Positions 1 to 8,477 are shown, counted from the stretch's first letter. The stretch is DNA of 64,000 nt from Brevinematales bacterium (GCA_026417555.1 JAOADA010000003.1:62001-126000), one strand, 5' to 3'. The notes: generated from the letters alone by a model not told the origin. Numbers and translations are program-made.

Positions 1-1
1 T

Positions 2-703
2 GTGGGTGAGTACTGGGATGCCAACACCTCTACCCTTGACTGGTGGGCCAATGCCGCAAACTCTTCCGTGTTTGACTTTGCTCTCTATTATACCCTGAGA
101 GATATCTGTAACAATAGTTCTGGTGGTGGGTATCTTCCCAATGTGTTTGACCACAGCAAGAGTTTCGCTGCCAAGAATCCTTGGCGGGCAGTAACCTTTG
201 TGGGCAACCACGATACCGATGAGATTGTCCGCGACAAGATGATGGCGTATGCGTTCATCCTCACCTATCAGGGATATCCCTGTATCTGGTGGAAGGATTA
301 CTACAACTATGGTCTTGCTACCGGTGGTGGGGCTGGTTCAGGATGGGGCAATGGGATCAAACAACTGGTTTGGGTACGTGAGAAACTGGGTGGTGGTGGT
401 CCTCAGATTGAGATCCTCAAGAGCAACGATGGGGACTTCATCATCTACGGAAGCCGTGGATACTCCACCTCTAGCCCAGGATATATTGTGATCATCAATG
501 ACCATCCCTCTCAGTGGAAGGGTGCGTGGGTCCAAACAGGCAACACCTATCTGAGAGGCAAGACCCTCAAGGCGTATGCGTGGTCTTCTACGGTGAGTGG
601 CCAAAACTACCAACCTGCCAATAAAGTCTGCGATGCAAATGGTTGGGTTGAGGTGTGGGCTGCTCCTCGTGGGTATGCGGTTTACTCCGTCGATGGACTG
701 TAA
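2..703 (+). CDS. Alpha-amylase, GH13 archaeal/plant-like type (C-terminal part, 5' end outside window)
   Basis: This is the C-terminal 233 residues of a glycoside hydrolase family 13 enzyme; the frame is open to the window edge, so the first codon seen is not a start. The fragment opens with GEYWD, which carries the general acid Glu of GH13 conserved region III, and VTFVGNHDTD near residue 65 is region IV with the transition-state Asp (about residue 71). The surrounding wording (FDFALYY, YAFILTYQGYP) resembles the intracellular or secreted alpha-amylases of Thermococcales and plants (subfamily GH13_7) more than Bacillus enzymes; this is from memory of the family, not a search. The end is a small beta-sandwich domain C. 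A rho-independent terminator follows, so it is the last gene of its transcript. Substrate is most likely starch or glycogen. Confidence 0.85.
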   Translation: MGEYWDANTSTLDWWANAANSSVFDFALYYTLRDICNNSSGGGYLPNVFDHSKSFAAKNPWRAVTFVGNHDTDEIVRDKMMAYAFILTYQGYPCIWWKDYYNYGLATGGGAGSGWGNGIKQLVWVREKLGGGGPQIEILKSNDGDFIIYGSRGYSTSSPGYIVIINDHPSQWKGAWVQTGNTYLRGKTLKAYAWSSTVSGQNYQPANKVCDANGWVEVWAAPRGYAVYSVDGL

Positions 704-734
704 GCACAAGCATCTTTGAGTTCTCCTTCAATAC

Positions 735-765
735 AAAGCCTCGCCTTTGGGCGGGGCTTTTTTTT
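735..765 (+). terminator. Rho-independent terminator after the amylase
   Basis: An 11-bp stem (arms 735-745 and 749-759, one G-T pair) with a three-base loop is followed by a run of T. It separates the amylase transcript from fabD. Confidence 0.85.
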
Positions 766-800
766 CAAAATTTTCTCTTTTCTTTTCTCGAAGAGTACAT

Positions 801-829
801 TTGACATTCTTTTTGCTTCTCTTTAAGAT
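801..829 (+). promoter_or_regulatory. Sigma-70-type promoter for fabD-fabZ
   Basis: TTGACA at 801-806 and TAAGAT at 824-829 are separated by 17 bp. The predicted transcript starts about 30 bases before the fabD start codon. Confidence 0.75.
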
Positions 830-867
830 AATTCACCTGAAAACAGACCAACACGAGGAGGTGCATA

Positions 868-1761
868 GTGGTCGCGTTTGTTTTCCCTGGCCAAGGTTCA
901 CAAAAGGTCGGGATGGGCAAGGATCTCGTGGAAAAATTCTCTTTTGCAAGAACCATGTACGAAAAAGCCGACAAGGTATTAGGATTTTCCCTCTCGAAAC
1001 TCTCTTTCGAAGGACCAGAAGAGGAATTGACAAGAACAGAGAATGCCCAACCAGCCATTCTCACCTATAGTGTCATTGCCTATCAGGCACTCGTAGAAAA
1101 AGGGATTCTCCCCACAGTAGTGGCAGGGCACTCGTTGGGAGAGTTTTCCGCCCTTGTGGCTTCAGGCATGCTTCCGTTTGAGACCGCTCTTTCCCTCGTT
1201 CGCAAACGTGGGGAACTCATGGCAAGTGCTGACCCAGAAAAAAAGGGTGGTATGGCAGCTGTTCTTGGACTTCCTGCCACTGTGGTGGAAGAGGTATGTC
1301 GCGAGGTCTCTCGTGAGTTTTATGTAGAACCAGTCAACTACAACGCTCCGGATCAGGTCGTTATCTCCGGCCTAAAAGAAGGCATAACCAAAGCCGAGCC
1401 TCTCCTCAAAGAGAAGGGAGCAAAACGGGTCGTTGTCCTAAATGTAAGTGGAGCTTTTCACTCCAAACTCATGGCCGACGCCGCTACCGAGTTCAAAAAG
1501 GTTCTTGAAAGTACGGCTTTTTCAAAACCAAAGTGCAAGGTCATTTCAAACGTGACAGCAAGAGAAGAAGATGAAACCAATATCTCCGAGATGCTTTTTC
1601 GCCAGATTCAAAGCCCAGTAAGATGGGTAGAAACCATCGCTTACATGGAACACATAGGTGTCACAGAAATCGTTGAGGTTGGATTAGGAAATATCCTTGC
1701 GGGTCTCATCAAAAAAATATCCCCCAACCTCTCCGTCAAAAGCTGGACAGAACTTCTCTAA
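868..1761 (+). CDS. fabD: Malonyl-CoA:acyl carrier protein transacylase
   Basis: The enzyme moves malonyl groups from CoA to acyl carrier protein, the entry step of type II fatty acid synthesis in the cytoplasm. The 297-residue length is typical. FPGQGSQ near the N-terminus, the nucleophile motif GHSLGEFSAL (Ser89) and GAFHS with the catalytic His near residue 195 are all present. Translation starts at a GTG; a GAGGAGG ribosome binding site at 855-861 sits at good distance and no better upstream start exists. It has its own promoter and fabZ follows 30 bases later, so the two form a short lipid-synthesis operon. Confidence 0.96.
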   Translation: MVAFVFPGQGSQKVGMGKDLVEKFSFARTMYEKADKVLGFSLSKLSFEGPEEELTRTENAQPAILTYSVIAYQALVEKGILPTVVAGHSLGEFSALVASGMLPFETALSLVRKRGELMASADPEKKGGMAAVLGLPATVVEEVCREVSREFYVEPVNYNAPDQVVISGLKEGITKAEPLLKEKGAKRVVVLNVSGAFHSKLMADAATEFKKVLESTAFSKPKCKVISNVTAREEDETNISEMLFRQIQSPVRWVETIAYMEHIGVTEIVEVGLGNILAGLIKKISPNLSVKSWTELL

Positions 1762-1791
1762 AAAAGAATCCACAGGAATATGGAGGTAGAT

Positions 1792-2265
1792 ATGGCAAAA
1801 AATTACTACGATATCCATGATATCATGAAGCTTTTACCCCATCGGTACCCCTTTCTTTTGGTAGATAGGGTCATGGAAGTCACAGACAAGGGAGGCTGGG
1901 GATACAAAAACGTTACCATGAATGACGAGTTCTTCCTTGGGCACTTCCCTGGACAACCCATCATGCCGGGTGTGCTCATCATCGAGGGTATGGCACAGTG
2001 TGCCGGTTTCATTGGACTCACCCTTCTCAAGCAAGAAGCCGAGAAAAAGGGAGAGATATACAAAGACAAACTCATCCTTTTCATGGGTGTCAATAACGCA
2101 AAGTTTCGCAAACCTGTTCTCCCAGGGGATCGACTTGAATACCACGTGGAGATCATCAAGTTTGGTGGACGAATTGGCAAATTTCAGGGATATGCAAAGG
2201 TAGAGGGAGAACTCGTAGCCGAAGCAGAAATGATGGCCATGATCACTGACAGAGAACAGGCATAA
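1792..2265 (+). CDS. fabZ: 3-hydroxyacyl-ACP dehydratase FabZ
   Basis: This hotdog-fold enzyme removes water from 3-hydroxyacyl-ACP in fatty acid elongation. The catalytic His51 (LGHFPG) and Glu65 (IEGMAQ) are present, and HRYPFLLVDRV near residue 17 is the family signature. I place the start at the second of two ATGs, because GGAGGT at 1782-1787 gives a proper ribosome binding site for 1792, whereas the ATG at 1780 overlaps that site. The product is 157 residues, close to the usual 140-155. It is cotranscribed with fabD, and a strong terminator follows. Confidence 0.95.
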   Translation: MAKNYYDIHDIMKLLPHRYPFLLVDRVMEVTDKGGWGYKNVTMNDEFFLGHFPGQPIMPGVLIIEGMAQCAGFIGLTLLKQEAEKKGEIYKDKLILFMGVNNAKFRKPVLPGDRLEYHVEIIKFGGRIGKFQGYAKVEGELVAEAEMMAMITDREQA

Positions 2266-2286
2266 CCTTTTTCCACATCTGACACA

Positions 2287-2320
2287 AAACTGCCCGGTTT
2301 TTCTCCGGGCAGTTTTTTTT
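2287..2320 (+). terminator. Rho-independent terminator after fabZ, abutting the next ribosome binding site
   Basis: A 10-bp perfect stem (2288-2297 with 2305-2314) is followed by eight T. The next gene's Shine-Dalgarno GGAGG starts at 2321, directly after the T run, and no promoter is visible in between. Partial read-through, that is attenuation, is therefore a possibility. Confidence 0.85.
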
Positions 2321-2331
2321 GGAGGTCTTTT

Positions 2332-3150
2332 ATGAAACCTTCCCTCTCCGAACTCGTTCTCCTGGTAGAGAATACCACCTATACACCCACCCTCTCGGCC
2401 AAACATGGATTTTCCCTTGGTTTTTCGTACAACGGCAACTGGATCCTTTTTGATACAGGACCAGATGCTACTCTTCTTGAAAACGCTTCTCGCCTTCATT
2501 TTCCTCTCGAGAAGGTCTCTCATCTTGTCCTGAGTCATGGACACGTTGATCACACTGGAGGGCTTGAGAGTCTTTTGAACACCATTCCTCCCCCTTCTCT
2601 TTGGGCCCACCCAGCACTCCTTACACCAAAGTATCGTGCAGATGGAAGTTTTCTCGGAACCACGTTGTCCCCTCCCTTCGCAGAAATAATCAATCCAGTC
2701 ACTCAACCCACAGAGATCCTTTCAGGGTTTTGGGTTATTCCTTCGGGAGACATTATTCATGAAGATGATACTCATTTTGAGAACCTTTTAGTAGAAAACG
2801 AAGGAAAGAGAGACACCGATACCTTTGAGGATGAGGTCTCGATAGTGATAGATCATGGCGATTCTCTCAGTCTTTTCACGGGGTGCGCTCATCGGGGAAT
2901 CACAAATATCATCGAAACCGTCTGGAAACAGTTTCACAAACCCTTCCAGAGAGTAGTGGGGGGATTTCACCTCAGACACACACCTTCCCACACTCGCCAT
3001 ATTCTCCTCAGCCGTCTTGCATCCTATCCTGTCTCACACTATCACGTATGCCATTGTACCGGGATAGAGGCCTACCACGAGATGAAAAGCCTCATGGGAC
3101 CTCGTGTAGAATACCTTTCCACAGGAAGCACGATTTCTCTCATGTTATGA
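2332..3150 (+). CDS. Metallo-beta-lactamase-fold hydrolase
   Basis: A 272-residue member of the MBL-fold superfamily. The metal-binding signature SHGHVDHTGG lies at residues 68-77, FDTGPD at 40-45 supplies the upstream Asp, and later His are in FTGCAHRG and VGGFHL. The pattern resembles the subgroup annotated as 7,8-dihydropterin-6-yl-methyl-4-(beta-D-ribofuranosyl)aminobenzene 5'-phosphate synthase-like, but the substrate cannot be told from sequence. There is no signal peptide, so it is cytoplasmic. The ribosome binding site GGAGG at 2321-2325 lies right behind the fabZ terminator. Its last six bases overlap the 3' end of the convergent carboxypeptidase gene. Confidence 0.85.
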   Translation: MKPSLSELVLLVENTTYTPTLSAKHGFSLGFSYNGNWILFDTGPDATLLENASRLHFPLEKVSHLVLSHGHVDHTGGLESLLNTIPPPSLWAHPALLTPKYRADGSFLGTTLSPPFAEIINPVTQPTEILSGFWVIPSGDIIHEDDTHFENLLVENEGKRDTDTFEDEVSIVIDHGDSLSLFTGCAHRGITNIIETVWKQFHKPFQRVVGGFHLRHTPSHTRHILLSRLASYPVSHYHVCHCTGIEAYHEMKSLMGPRVEYLSTGSTISLML

Positions 3151-4653
3151 AAGAGACAACGAAATACCGTACACAGCCTCATAGCGACCTTTCAAATACT
3201 GAGCAAAAAATCGCGGACGAAGCGGTTCTCCCGAGATACGCTTCACCAGTACTTCTGCCTCATACCGCCGTCCATGATAGTGAATATTTTCCCTCATCCA
3301 CTGAAGAAGAGGACCAAACTCTCCCTTTTTCACAAGAGAAGAAATATCTAGCGTTTTCTGCATCGTCGCATACCATTGAGCAGCATAGAGATTTCCCAAA
3401 AGGTAGGTGGGAAAATATCCAAACGACCCATGGGACCAGTGAATATCCTGAAGAATGCCCCGGGCTTCATCAGGGGGAGTAATCCCCAAATACTGATGAT
3501 ACAGGCTATTCCATACCTCGGGGGCATCGCCAAGCCCTATCTCCCCATGGAAGAGTTTTTTCTCTATCTCATACCGTACCAGAATATGAAGTCCATACGT
3601 CACCTCATCGGCCTCCGTTCGGATCAGAGAGGGTTTCACCTCGTTCACTGCGTGAAATATCTTCTGAGGTGTCCATCCATCCAGAAGAGGGGAAAAGATA
3701 TGTTGCATAGTTGGCCATATCCACTCCAAAAACTCAAGACTTCGCCCAATCTGGTTCTCCCAAAAACGAGACTGGGATTCATGGATACCAAGACTCACGG
3801 CCTGGGCCAAAGGGGTATGTTCCCATTCCGAAAGAAACCCTTGTTCATAAAGCCCATGACCTGCCTCATGAAGTACCCCATACAAAGCCACAAAAGGATC
3901 ATGCTCATCGTACCGAGTCGTGAGACGCACATCGTCACGTGCTAAAGTTGTCGAAAAAGGATGGGGAGAAGTATCCAACCTCCCCCTCTGGGTATCAAAT
4001 CCCAGACAAGGAAGTAACCACTCACAAAGACTCTTCTGTTTCTCACGTGGATAGACCTGACGAAGAAAATCTTTGGCAGGAGGAGTCCCTTTCTCTTGAA
4101 TAGCCTCACGAACCCTCTGCATAATACCAAGGGTCTCATGTGCGATGGGATCAAACACTTCCTCTGTGAGTCCCTCCTCATGAAGGTCAAGAAAAGCATC
4201 ATAGGCACGTTGTCTCTCATACCCAAGGGCAGCAGCCTTGACAAGAGAAAGTTGGAACACCTTGTCCAGGGCCGGAAGAAAAAGAGAGAAATCCGATGCC
4301 TTCTTTGCCTCATGCCAAGCCTGAAAGGCTTCAGAAACCGCTGTAGCCAAAGCCGTGGCTAGATCCACGGGAATTTTCACCTCTTTGTCCCTATCACGCT
4401 TGAAAATCTCAAGGATACGTTTTTGGTCTGTTGAAAGATCATCTCGCGAGACAAAAGAGTTCAAGATCTCATCCCACACAGGATCACAGATTCTTTCATG
4501 CCAAAGTCTTACGACAAGGCTAATCTCTTCACTTCGAACCCTGGCTCCTGAGGGTGGCATGTAGGTTTCCTGATCCCAGGAAAGAAGGGCCAGGGTTTTT
4601 TCCAACAAAGAAATCTCCTTGAGTCGCGCAGAGATATCTTCCCACGAAACCAT
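3145..4653 (-). CDS. Metallocarboxypeptidase, M32 (Taq carboxypeptidase) family
   Basis: This zinc enzyme removes C-terminal amino acids from peptides in the cytoplasm. The HEAGH zinc motif is at residues 262-266, and the 502-residue length and all-helical composition fit M32. Family blocks visible include LSWDQETYMPP near the N-terminus, ESQSRFWEN after the zinc motif and GYFPTYLLGN near residue 410. The ATG is preceded by AAGGAGAG. Its stop codon falls inside the end of the convergent MBL gene. No strong promoter stands out just upstream. Confidence 0.94.
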   Translation of the reverse strand: MVSWEDISARLKEISLLEKTLALLSWDQETYMPPSGARVRSEEISLVVRLWHERICDPVWDEILNSFVSRDDLSTDQKRILEIFKRDRDKEVKIPVDLATALATAVSEAFQAWHEAKKASDFSLFLPALDKVFQLSLVKAAALGYERQRAYDAFLDLHEEGLTEEVFDPIAHETLGIMQRVREAIQEKGTPPAKDFLRQVYPREKQKSLCEWLLPCLGFDTQRGRLDTSPHPFSTTLARDDVRLTTRYDEHDPFVALYGVLHEAGHGLYEQGFLSEWEHTPLAQAVSLGIHESQSRFWENQIGRSLEFLEWIWPTMQHIFSPLLDGWTPQKIFHAVNEVKPSLIRTEADEVTYGLHILVRYEIEKKLFHGEIGLGDAPEVWNSLYHQYLGITPPDEARGILQDIHWSHGSFGYFPTYLLGNLYAAQWYATMQKTLDISSLVKKGEFGPLLQWMRENIHYHGRRYEAEVLVKRISGEPLRPRFFAQYLKGRYEAVYGISLSLS

Positions 4654-4803
4654 ACACTCTCTCCTTCATCTCACACATCATTCTTCTCAAACTCATCAGT
4701 TTTTCTCTAAAACCAGAGAATCAAAAATACGGAATAACCACCCTCGAGAGACATAAAATCTTCTCACCCACATTATCAGAGGAAACGCTTCGTTTATACC
4801 TTC

Positions 4804-4915
4804 CTATCGTCTCTTTATGTCTTCACAAAGCTCAGATACCTCTTGCACGACTTCTCCTTGGTATTCCTACCCCATGTTCATTCTCTCTAGGGCGGCCCTG
4901 AGATCACTACGCAGG
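4804..4915 (-). other. Possible decayed coding segment with an internal stop
   Basis: On the minus strand one frame reads an amphipathic stretch containing SDLRAALERMNMG, then TAG (4867-4869), then a second stretch containing GEVVQEVSELCEDIKRR and a final TAG at 4804-4806. Both halves look like helical protein. The second half could start at a GTG (4848) behind AGGAG and would then be only 14 residues. It may be the remains of a gene that continued from the small frame at 4907-5053 through a frameshift. The rest of 4654-4803 holds nothing I recognise. Confidence 0.2.
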
Positions 4916-5053
4916 GGTCACAGCCCCATCCCTACGGCCTTTTTGCTTGGAAGTTCCTTTTTCCTTTGAGAAACAAGAAAGGTCTGAAAATGCCTGTAGA
5001 CCCTCTGGTTTTTCGCTCACTTCACACAGTTTCTCTTCAGGGTCCTCATCCAT
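4907..5053 (-). CDS. Possible small protein of unknown function (48 residues)
   Basis: A short charged frame starts at an ATG about 26 bases downstream of a strong minus-strand promoter and has a purine-rich GGAAG upstream. It carries two Cys and a Lys/Gly-rich tail. I do not recognise it. Its composition is not clearly protein-like, and it may be part of a broken gene that continues in another frame (4804-4915). The promoter is better supported than the protein; the transcript could also serve the M32 carboxypeptidase downstream. Confidence 0.3.
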   Translation of the reverse strand: MDEDPEEKLCEVSEKPEGLQAFSDLSCFSKEKGTSKQKGRRDGAVTPA

Positions 5054-5078
5054 CTTCCACACCTTCCCCTTCCGTTTC

Positions 5079-5107
5079 ATTATACTATACTCGAGAGAAA
5101 AAGTCAA
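5079..5107 (-). promoter_or_regulatory. Sigma-70-type promoter, minus strand
   Basis: On the minus strand TTGACT (5107-5102) and TATAAT (5084-5079) are 17 bp apart. It points toward the small frame at 4907-5053 and the M32 carboxypeptidase, and is back-to-back with the plus promoter at 5126. Confidence 0.75.
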
Positions 5108-5125
5108 TTCACTTTTTCTCAGCAG

Positions 5126-5154
5126 TTGATTTTTTTTCTCTTTAGCATTACAAT
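5126..5154 (+). promoter_or_regulatory. Sigma-70-type promoter for the 5175 gene
   Basis: TTGATT at 5126-5131 and TACAAT at 5149-5154 are 17 bp apart, immediately before the ribosome binding site. The same pair of boxes recurs before the TPR gene at 27991. Confidence 0.7.
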
Positions 5155-5174
5155 GAAAAAAGAAAGGAGTTATG

Positions 5175-5789
5175 ATGAAAATTTTTTGCTTTTTCCTCCT
5201 TCTGGCAGAGGTGAATACCCCTCTTTCCCCAACGGAACCCAGCGTTTCTTCCCCTGAGACCCCCCACGTTGTCTGGCCAGAGGTTGAACTCAAACGGTGG
5301 GATCTTCCCACCAATTCTCCCCAGGAAAGTCACCTTTTCCGAGTGACAGTTACTCTGTATGGTACTACCAACCGCTATGAGGGGCTCTGGAAATTAACAC
5401 GATCCCCTCTCATCGTTCTCACCAATACCACCACGCATACCCTTCAGATCCAGACCCTTTCACTCTACGACGTTTCCCAAATTGATATCCTCTCTTGGCG
5501 AATACGTTCCATCAGCAATACGTGGCATGAGTTTATCCCCCATGAGGTACGATGTATCAGTTGGAATGGAAAAACCAACCAGGGTTTTGGAGAACTTTCC
5601 TGGCTCTGGAAATTCTCTCTTGAGAGGGAAAACGGTACCTGGACAGGATATACCCTTTTTTACGACAGCTGGGAAAAAGGGGCAGGAGAAAGGTTTCGGT
5701 GGAAACACGCCCAGTTTCCCCATTTTCCTTATCATTTTACTACACCCGTTCCTGGTACGGTTATAGGTATCCAGTTTCTCTATCCATAA
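5175..5789 (+). CDS. Exported protein of unknown function
   Basis: A 204-residue protein with a short hydrophobic N-terminus (KIFCFFLLLAEV) that could be a signal peptide. It is followed by a Pro/Ser/Thr-rich linker and a beta-rich region with many Trp and Thr. No family is recognised. Of two adjacent ATGs (5172 and 5175) I choose the second, because AAGGAG ends only two bases before the first. It has its own promoter and is followed 14 bases later by another unknown gene, so the two are probably cotranscribed. Confidence 0.7.
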   Translation: MKIFCFFLLLAEVNTPLSPTEPSVSSPETPHVVWPEVELKRWDLPTNSPQESHLFRVTVTLYGTTNRYEGLWKLTRSPLIVLTNTTTHTLQIQTLSLYDVSQIDILSWRIRSISNTWHEFIPHEVRCISWNGKTNQGFGELSWLWKFSLERENGTWTGYTLFYDSWEKGAGERFRWKHAQFPHFPYHFTTPVPGTVIGIQFLYP

Positions 5790-5803
5790 AGAAGGAGTGT
5801 CTT

Positions 5804-6811
5804 ATGAAAACTGGCGTAACTATCCTTTCTGAACGCCCCCAGGGAAACTGGGAGAATTTCCCTCTCCAGGTACGATGTCAAGACAAGACGTTTTATTTTT
5901 CTCTTGCCAATCCCTCTTCCTCAGAATGGTTGCCCACCATTACCGACGTCGGAAAAAAACGACAATCCTGTGAGTTCCGATTCTTTTCTTCTCAAGAGGG
6001 TTTTGTCTTTGAACGCTTGCATGAGATGTTGAACGCCTATATTCCTGATCTTTCTGTTAAGGTTGACCCTCTCCTCCGAGAGTTCATCAAAAACGCCGAA
6101 AAACAGAATGCCCTTCATCTCGCCGCTGAAGTTGGACTGATCCCCGATAGTGAGAGCCCACTTTCTATGGATATTATGGGAAGAATTCTTCAAGAAAAAG
6201 TAGTGCTTCCCGATGGAACTCCTCTTCTCTACACCGACGAAAACCTCCAGGTGGTTATTACCATGAGGTGCGAAAATAACGAACTCCACATCCACGTCAG
6301 AAATAGAGGAATACTTGAAAAGTCCAAACAAGACATCATTGCAAAAAAGATCGAGCTTGGCAAACGTCTGGCTCGTTTTGACCTCAGACAAGAGTTTGAA
6401 ATGAAAACCTACCCTCTCTGCAAGGAAGAGATAGAACATCTCCTCTCCTATGAATATACCCCCAGTGAGAGAGAAAAACTCTGGCCCTTTGCCTTTGAAG
6501 AAGACTTTGATGAATACTGGATGATATCTCCTTATTTTCTTCTTATTGGGTCAGGCACCCATACCTCGTTTTTCCCATACTATGCTACCGTTCATGGACA
6601 ACTTCGAATTGTTCAAAAACAGCTTTACCATATTGAAGAGGGCAAATACTCTGCTGGCATGGGATACATCCAATCTGCCTTTATCATTGAATCTAACAGA
6701 AGCCTCTATGGCACAGCCGGTGACATCTTCACCCCTTATCAACAGGATGATGAGGTGGTCAGTGGGTTTGTGATAGGGTTTCCCTCTCTTGATATTGTCT
6801 TCTCTGTCTAA
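5804..6811 (+). CDS. Protein of unknown function
   Basis: A 335-residue soluble protein with no signal peptide or membrane segment and no motif I recognise. It starts at an ATG with AAGGAG at the right distance, 14 bases after the upstream exported protein, so it is likely translated from the same mRNA. The middle (about residues 150-190) is Asn/His-rich and beta-like; the last 100 residues are aromatic-rich. The stop codon directly abuts the stop codon of the convergent gene at 6812, with no intervening base. Confidence 0.7.
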   Translation: MKTGVTILSERPQGNWENFPLQVRCQDKTFYFSLANPSSSEWLPTITDVGKKRQSCEFRFFSSQEGFVFERLHEMLNAYIPDLSVKVDPLLREFIKNAEKQNALHLAAEVGLIPDSESPLSMDIMGRILQEKVVLPDGTPLLYTDENLQVVITMRCENNELHIHVRNRGILEKSKQDIIAKKIELGKRLARFDLRQEFEMKTYPLCKEEIEHLLSYEYTPSEREKLWPFAFEEDFDEYWMISPYFLLIGSGTHTSFFPYYATVHGQLRIVQKQLYHIEEGKYSAGMGYIQSAFIIESNRSLYGTAGDIFTPYQQDDEVVSGFVIGFPSLDIVFSV

Positions 6812-7429
6812 TCAGGGGCTTTTTCTCTCAACTTTCGTCACAGGTTGTCCAACGATACGAACCCCTTCATACCGAAGAAATACTCCATTGGTATCAAACC
6901 AATACCACGCTCGCCAAAAAGCCGCTTTTGCTCCGGGAAGTGTCATACGTACCTTGAGGGAAGAGAGACTTTTGCCTTGAAGAACAAGAGGCTCCTCATT
7001 CTCTCGATAGGCTATCATCTTGTGAAGCACCATCACTCCCGGTTGAAAAATCCAGAACATTGGGGATACTTTTTTTCCCGATACCAACCATGGACGAAAA
7101 CTCACCTCCACAAATTGATACCATGGTGCCTCATCAATGGTGTAGTTGCTCACCACTATCCCTTCCTCTTTTCTCACTAAAAAATTTCCAGACCGTTCTA
7201 TCACAAACCGTTGATGCGCATTCGTAAAAAACCACTTCTCCGTCGCATAATGTGTATCCAACCAAAAGACATGGGTTTCCTCCTCACTCAAAGCATAGAC
7301 CCTCATACCCTGGGTAGTTTCCTCTTCCCACACACGAAAGAGACGCCGTTTCCCAGCCTGTATCTCCTCATAGAGAGAAATCCCTGACACCTGAAAAACC
7401 AGAAAAAAAGAAAGCATTAGTCCCACCAT
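6812..7429 (-). CDS. Exported protein of unknown function
   Basis: A 205-residue protein with a hydrophobic N-terminus (VGLMLSFFLVFQVSG) that looks like a signal peptide. The body is rich in Trp, Phe and Glu and alternates short beta-like stretches; no catalytic motif is evident. It could be a periplasmic or outer-membrane-associated protein similar in style to the LolA fold, but I cannot support a family. No clear housekeeping promoter is visible upstream. Confidence 0.65.
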   Translation of the reverse strand: MVGLMLSFFLVFQVSGISLYEEIQAGKRRLFRVWEEETTQGMRVYALSEEETHVFWLDTHYATEKWFFTNAHQRFVIERSGNFLVRKEEGIVVSNYTIDEAPWYQFVEVSFRPWLVSGKKVSPMFWIFQPGVMVLHKMIAYRENEEPLVLQGKSLSSLKVRMTLPGAKAAFWRAWYWFDTNGVFLRYEGVRIVGQPVTKVERKSP

Positions 7430-7558
7430 TTTCTTCTCACCCCTTCATTCCCTCTCAAAAAACTTATCTCTTTTTTTCTCAAGATATACTTTTTTGTACT
7501 TTGTGAAAAAATCTTTTTAGACACATCTGTAAAAAAAGAATCCTTGCCCCACTGAATA

Positions 7559-8116
7559 TTACAATGGCTCTGTTTTCACCACGGTATAGGAACCTCTCAC
7601 TCGTTTCACGACATAGAGAAATTCTTGAATCATCGTCTTATTCCAGTACCGAACAAAGACCTGATAGGTATCGGTTTCCCGCTTTTCCACCCAAAATGTT
7701 GCTTTTGCCATATCTCGGTAGTTTTCAGAAAGATTTCTGGCCCGATAAGCCTGAAGAAAATTTTCTTCTACAGGCACTGCATCCCCCGCAAAGATGAACC
7801 ATCCTCGAAGAGGAGGGGCCTCTCTTTTTTCCCCGAGCCCTCGTCCTACACTAGAAATATCCAATTCTACTACCACTCCAAAAGGCTCAGGCGCTTGTGG
7901 ATAACTCTCAAGAACATAAAAAATGAGTTTATTCCGGATAATGTTAAAAATATAGTTGTAAAGGTCCCTTTCTACCCCTCGGATGGTGTCATAGGGCCGA
8001 TCATTAAAACGATACACATCTCCCCCTGTATGCGACGAAAAGCCAGAATCAGATCGACTTGCTTCACCACAGCCAAGGAAAAAGAACACACACAAGAGAA
8101 AAAACCCCCGTTTCAT
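7559..8116 (-). CDS. Putative lipoprotein of unknown function
   Basis: A 185-residue protein starting KRGFFLLCVFFFLGCG: positive residues, a hydrophobic run, then a lipobox ending at Cys about residue 15, so it should be lipid-anchored. The start is fixed by CCAAAGGAGA upstream. No family is recognised; the middle segment has several aromatic residues and ends in a Val/Thr-rich stretch. It follows the 8118-8477 gene with only one base between stop and start (TAA-C-ATG), so the two are translationally coupled and probably work in the same envelope process. Confidence 0.7.
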   Translation of the reverse strand: MKRGFFLLCVFFFLGCGEASRSDSGFSSHTGGDVYRFNDRPYDTIRGVERDLYNYIFNIIRNKLIFYVLESYPQAPEPFGVVVELDISSVGRGLGEKREAPPLRGWFIFAGDAVPVEENFLQAYRARNLSENYRDMAKATFWVEKRETDTYQVFVRYWNKTMIQEFLYVVKRVRGSYTVVKTEPL

Positions 8117-8117
8117 G

Positions 8118-8477
8118 TTATTCTCCTTTGGTTTTTTTCCATTTTGTGGGGACAAAATACACCTGATTGGAGAGTACCAGAGCATGAACCTTTTTTAGGG
8201 ATGCCGAGGTTGAGGCATCTAAGAGTTCTTGTCCTGTATAGAGATAGCCTTTCCATTCATACGTGGTCTGAGAAAGTTTCTTCACCTTCTGCTGAAAAGC
8301 GGGATGGATAAGGACGACATTGGTTTCGTTCATTTTTATACCAAATGAGACAAAGGGCTCATTACCCAGAGCAATAAGAAGCCCCGTGATATTCGTTTGA
8401 GGGCGTTTGGCAAGTTCTCCGTACCCTATGGTAGCCATTATGACAACCCCTACCCCTATCATTCCAATGCGTTTCAT
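8118..8477 (-). CDS. Small exported protein of unknown function
   Basis: A 119-residue protein with an N-terminal signal-peptide-like segment (KRIGMIGVGVVIMATIGYG). The mature part has a hydrophobic core and a C-terminus of the form VYFVPTKWKK. The start uses the AAAGGAG site; longer versions lack a ribosome binding site. It is the first gene of a two-gene unit with the lipoprotein at 7559-8116, whose ribosome binding site lies inside the last codons of this gene. Function unknown. Confidence 0.65.
   Translation of the reverse strand: MKRIGMIGVGVVIMATIGYGELAKRPQTNITGLLIALGNEPFVSFGIKMNETNVVLIHPAFQQKVKKLSQTTYEWKGYLYTGQELLDASTSASLKKVHALVLSNQVYFVPTKWKKTKGE

Noticed and set aside
1834-2706. 290-codon minus-strand open frame
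   Set aside because: Antisense to fabZ and the MBL gene, and it crosses the fabZ terminator; composition is not protein-like.
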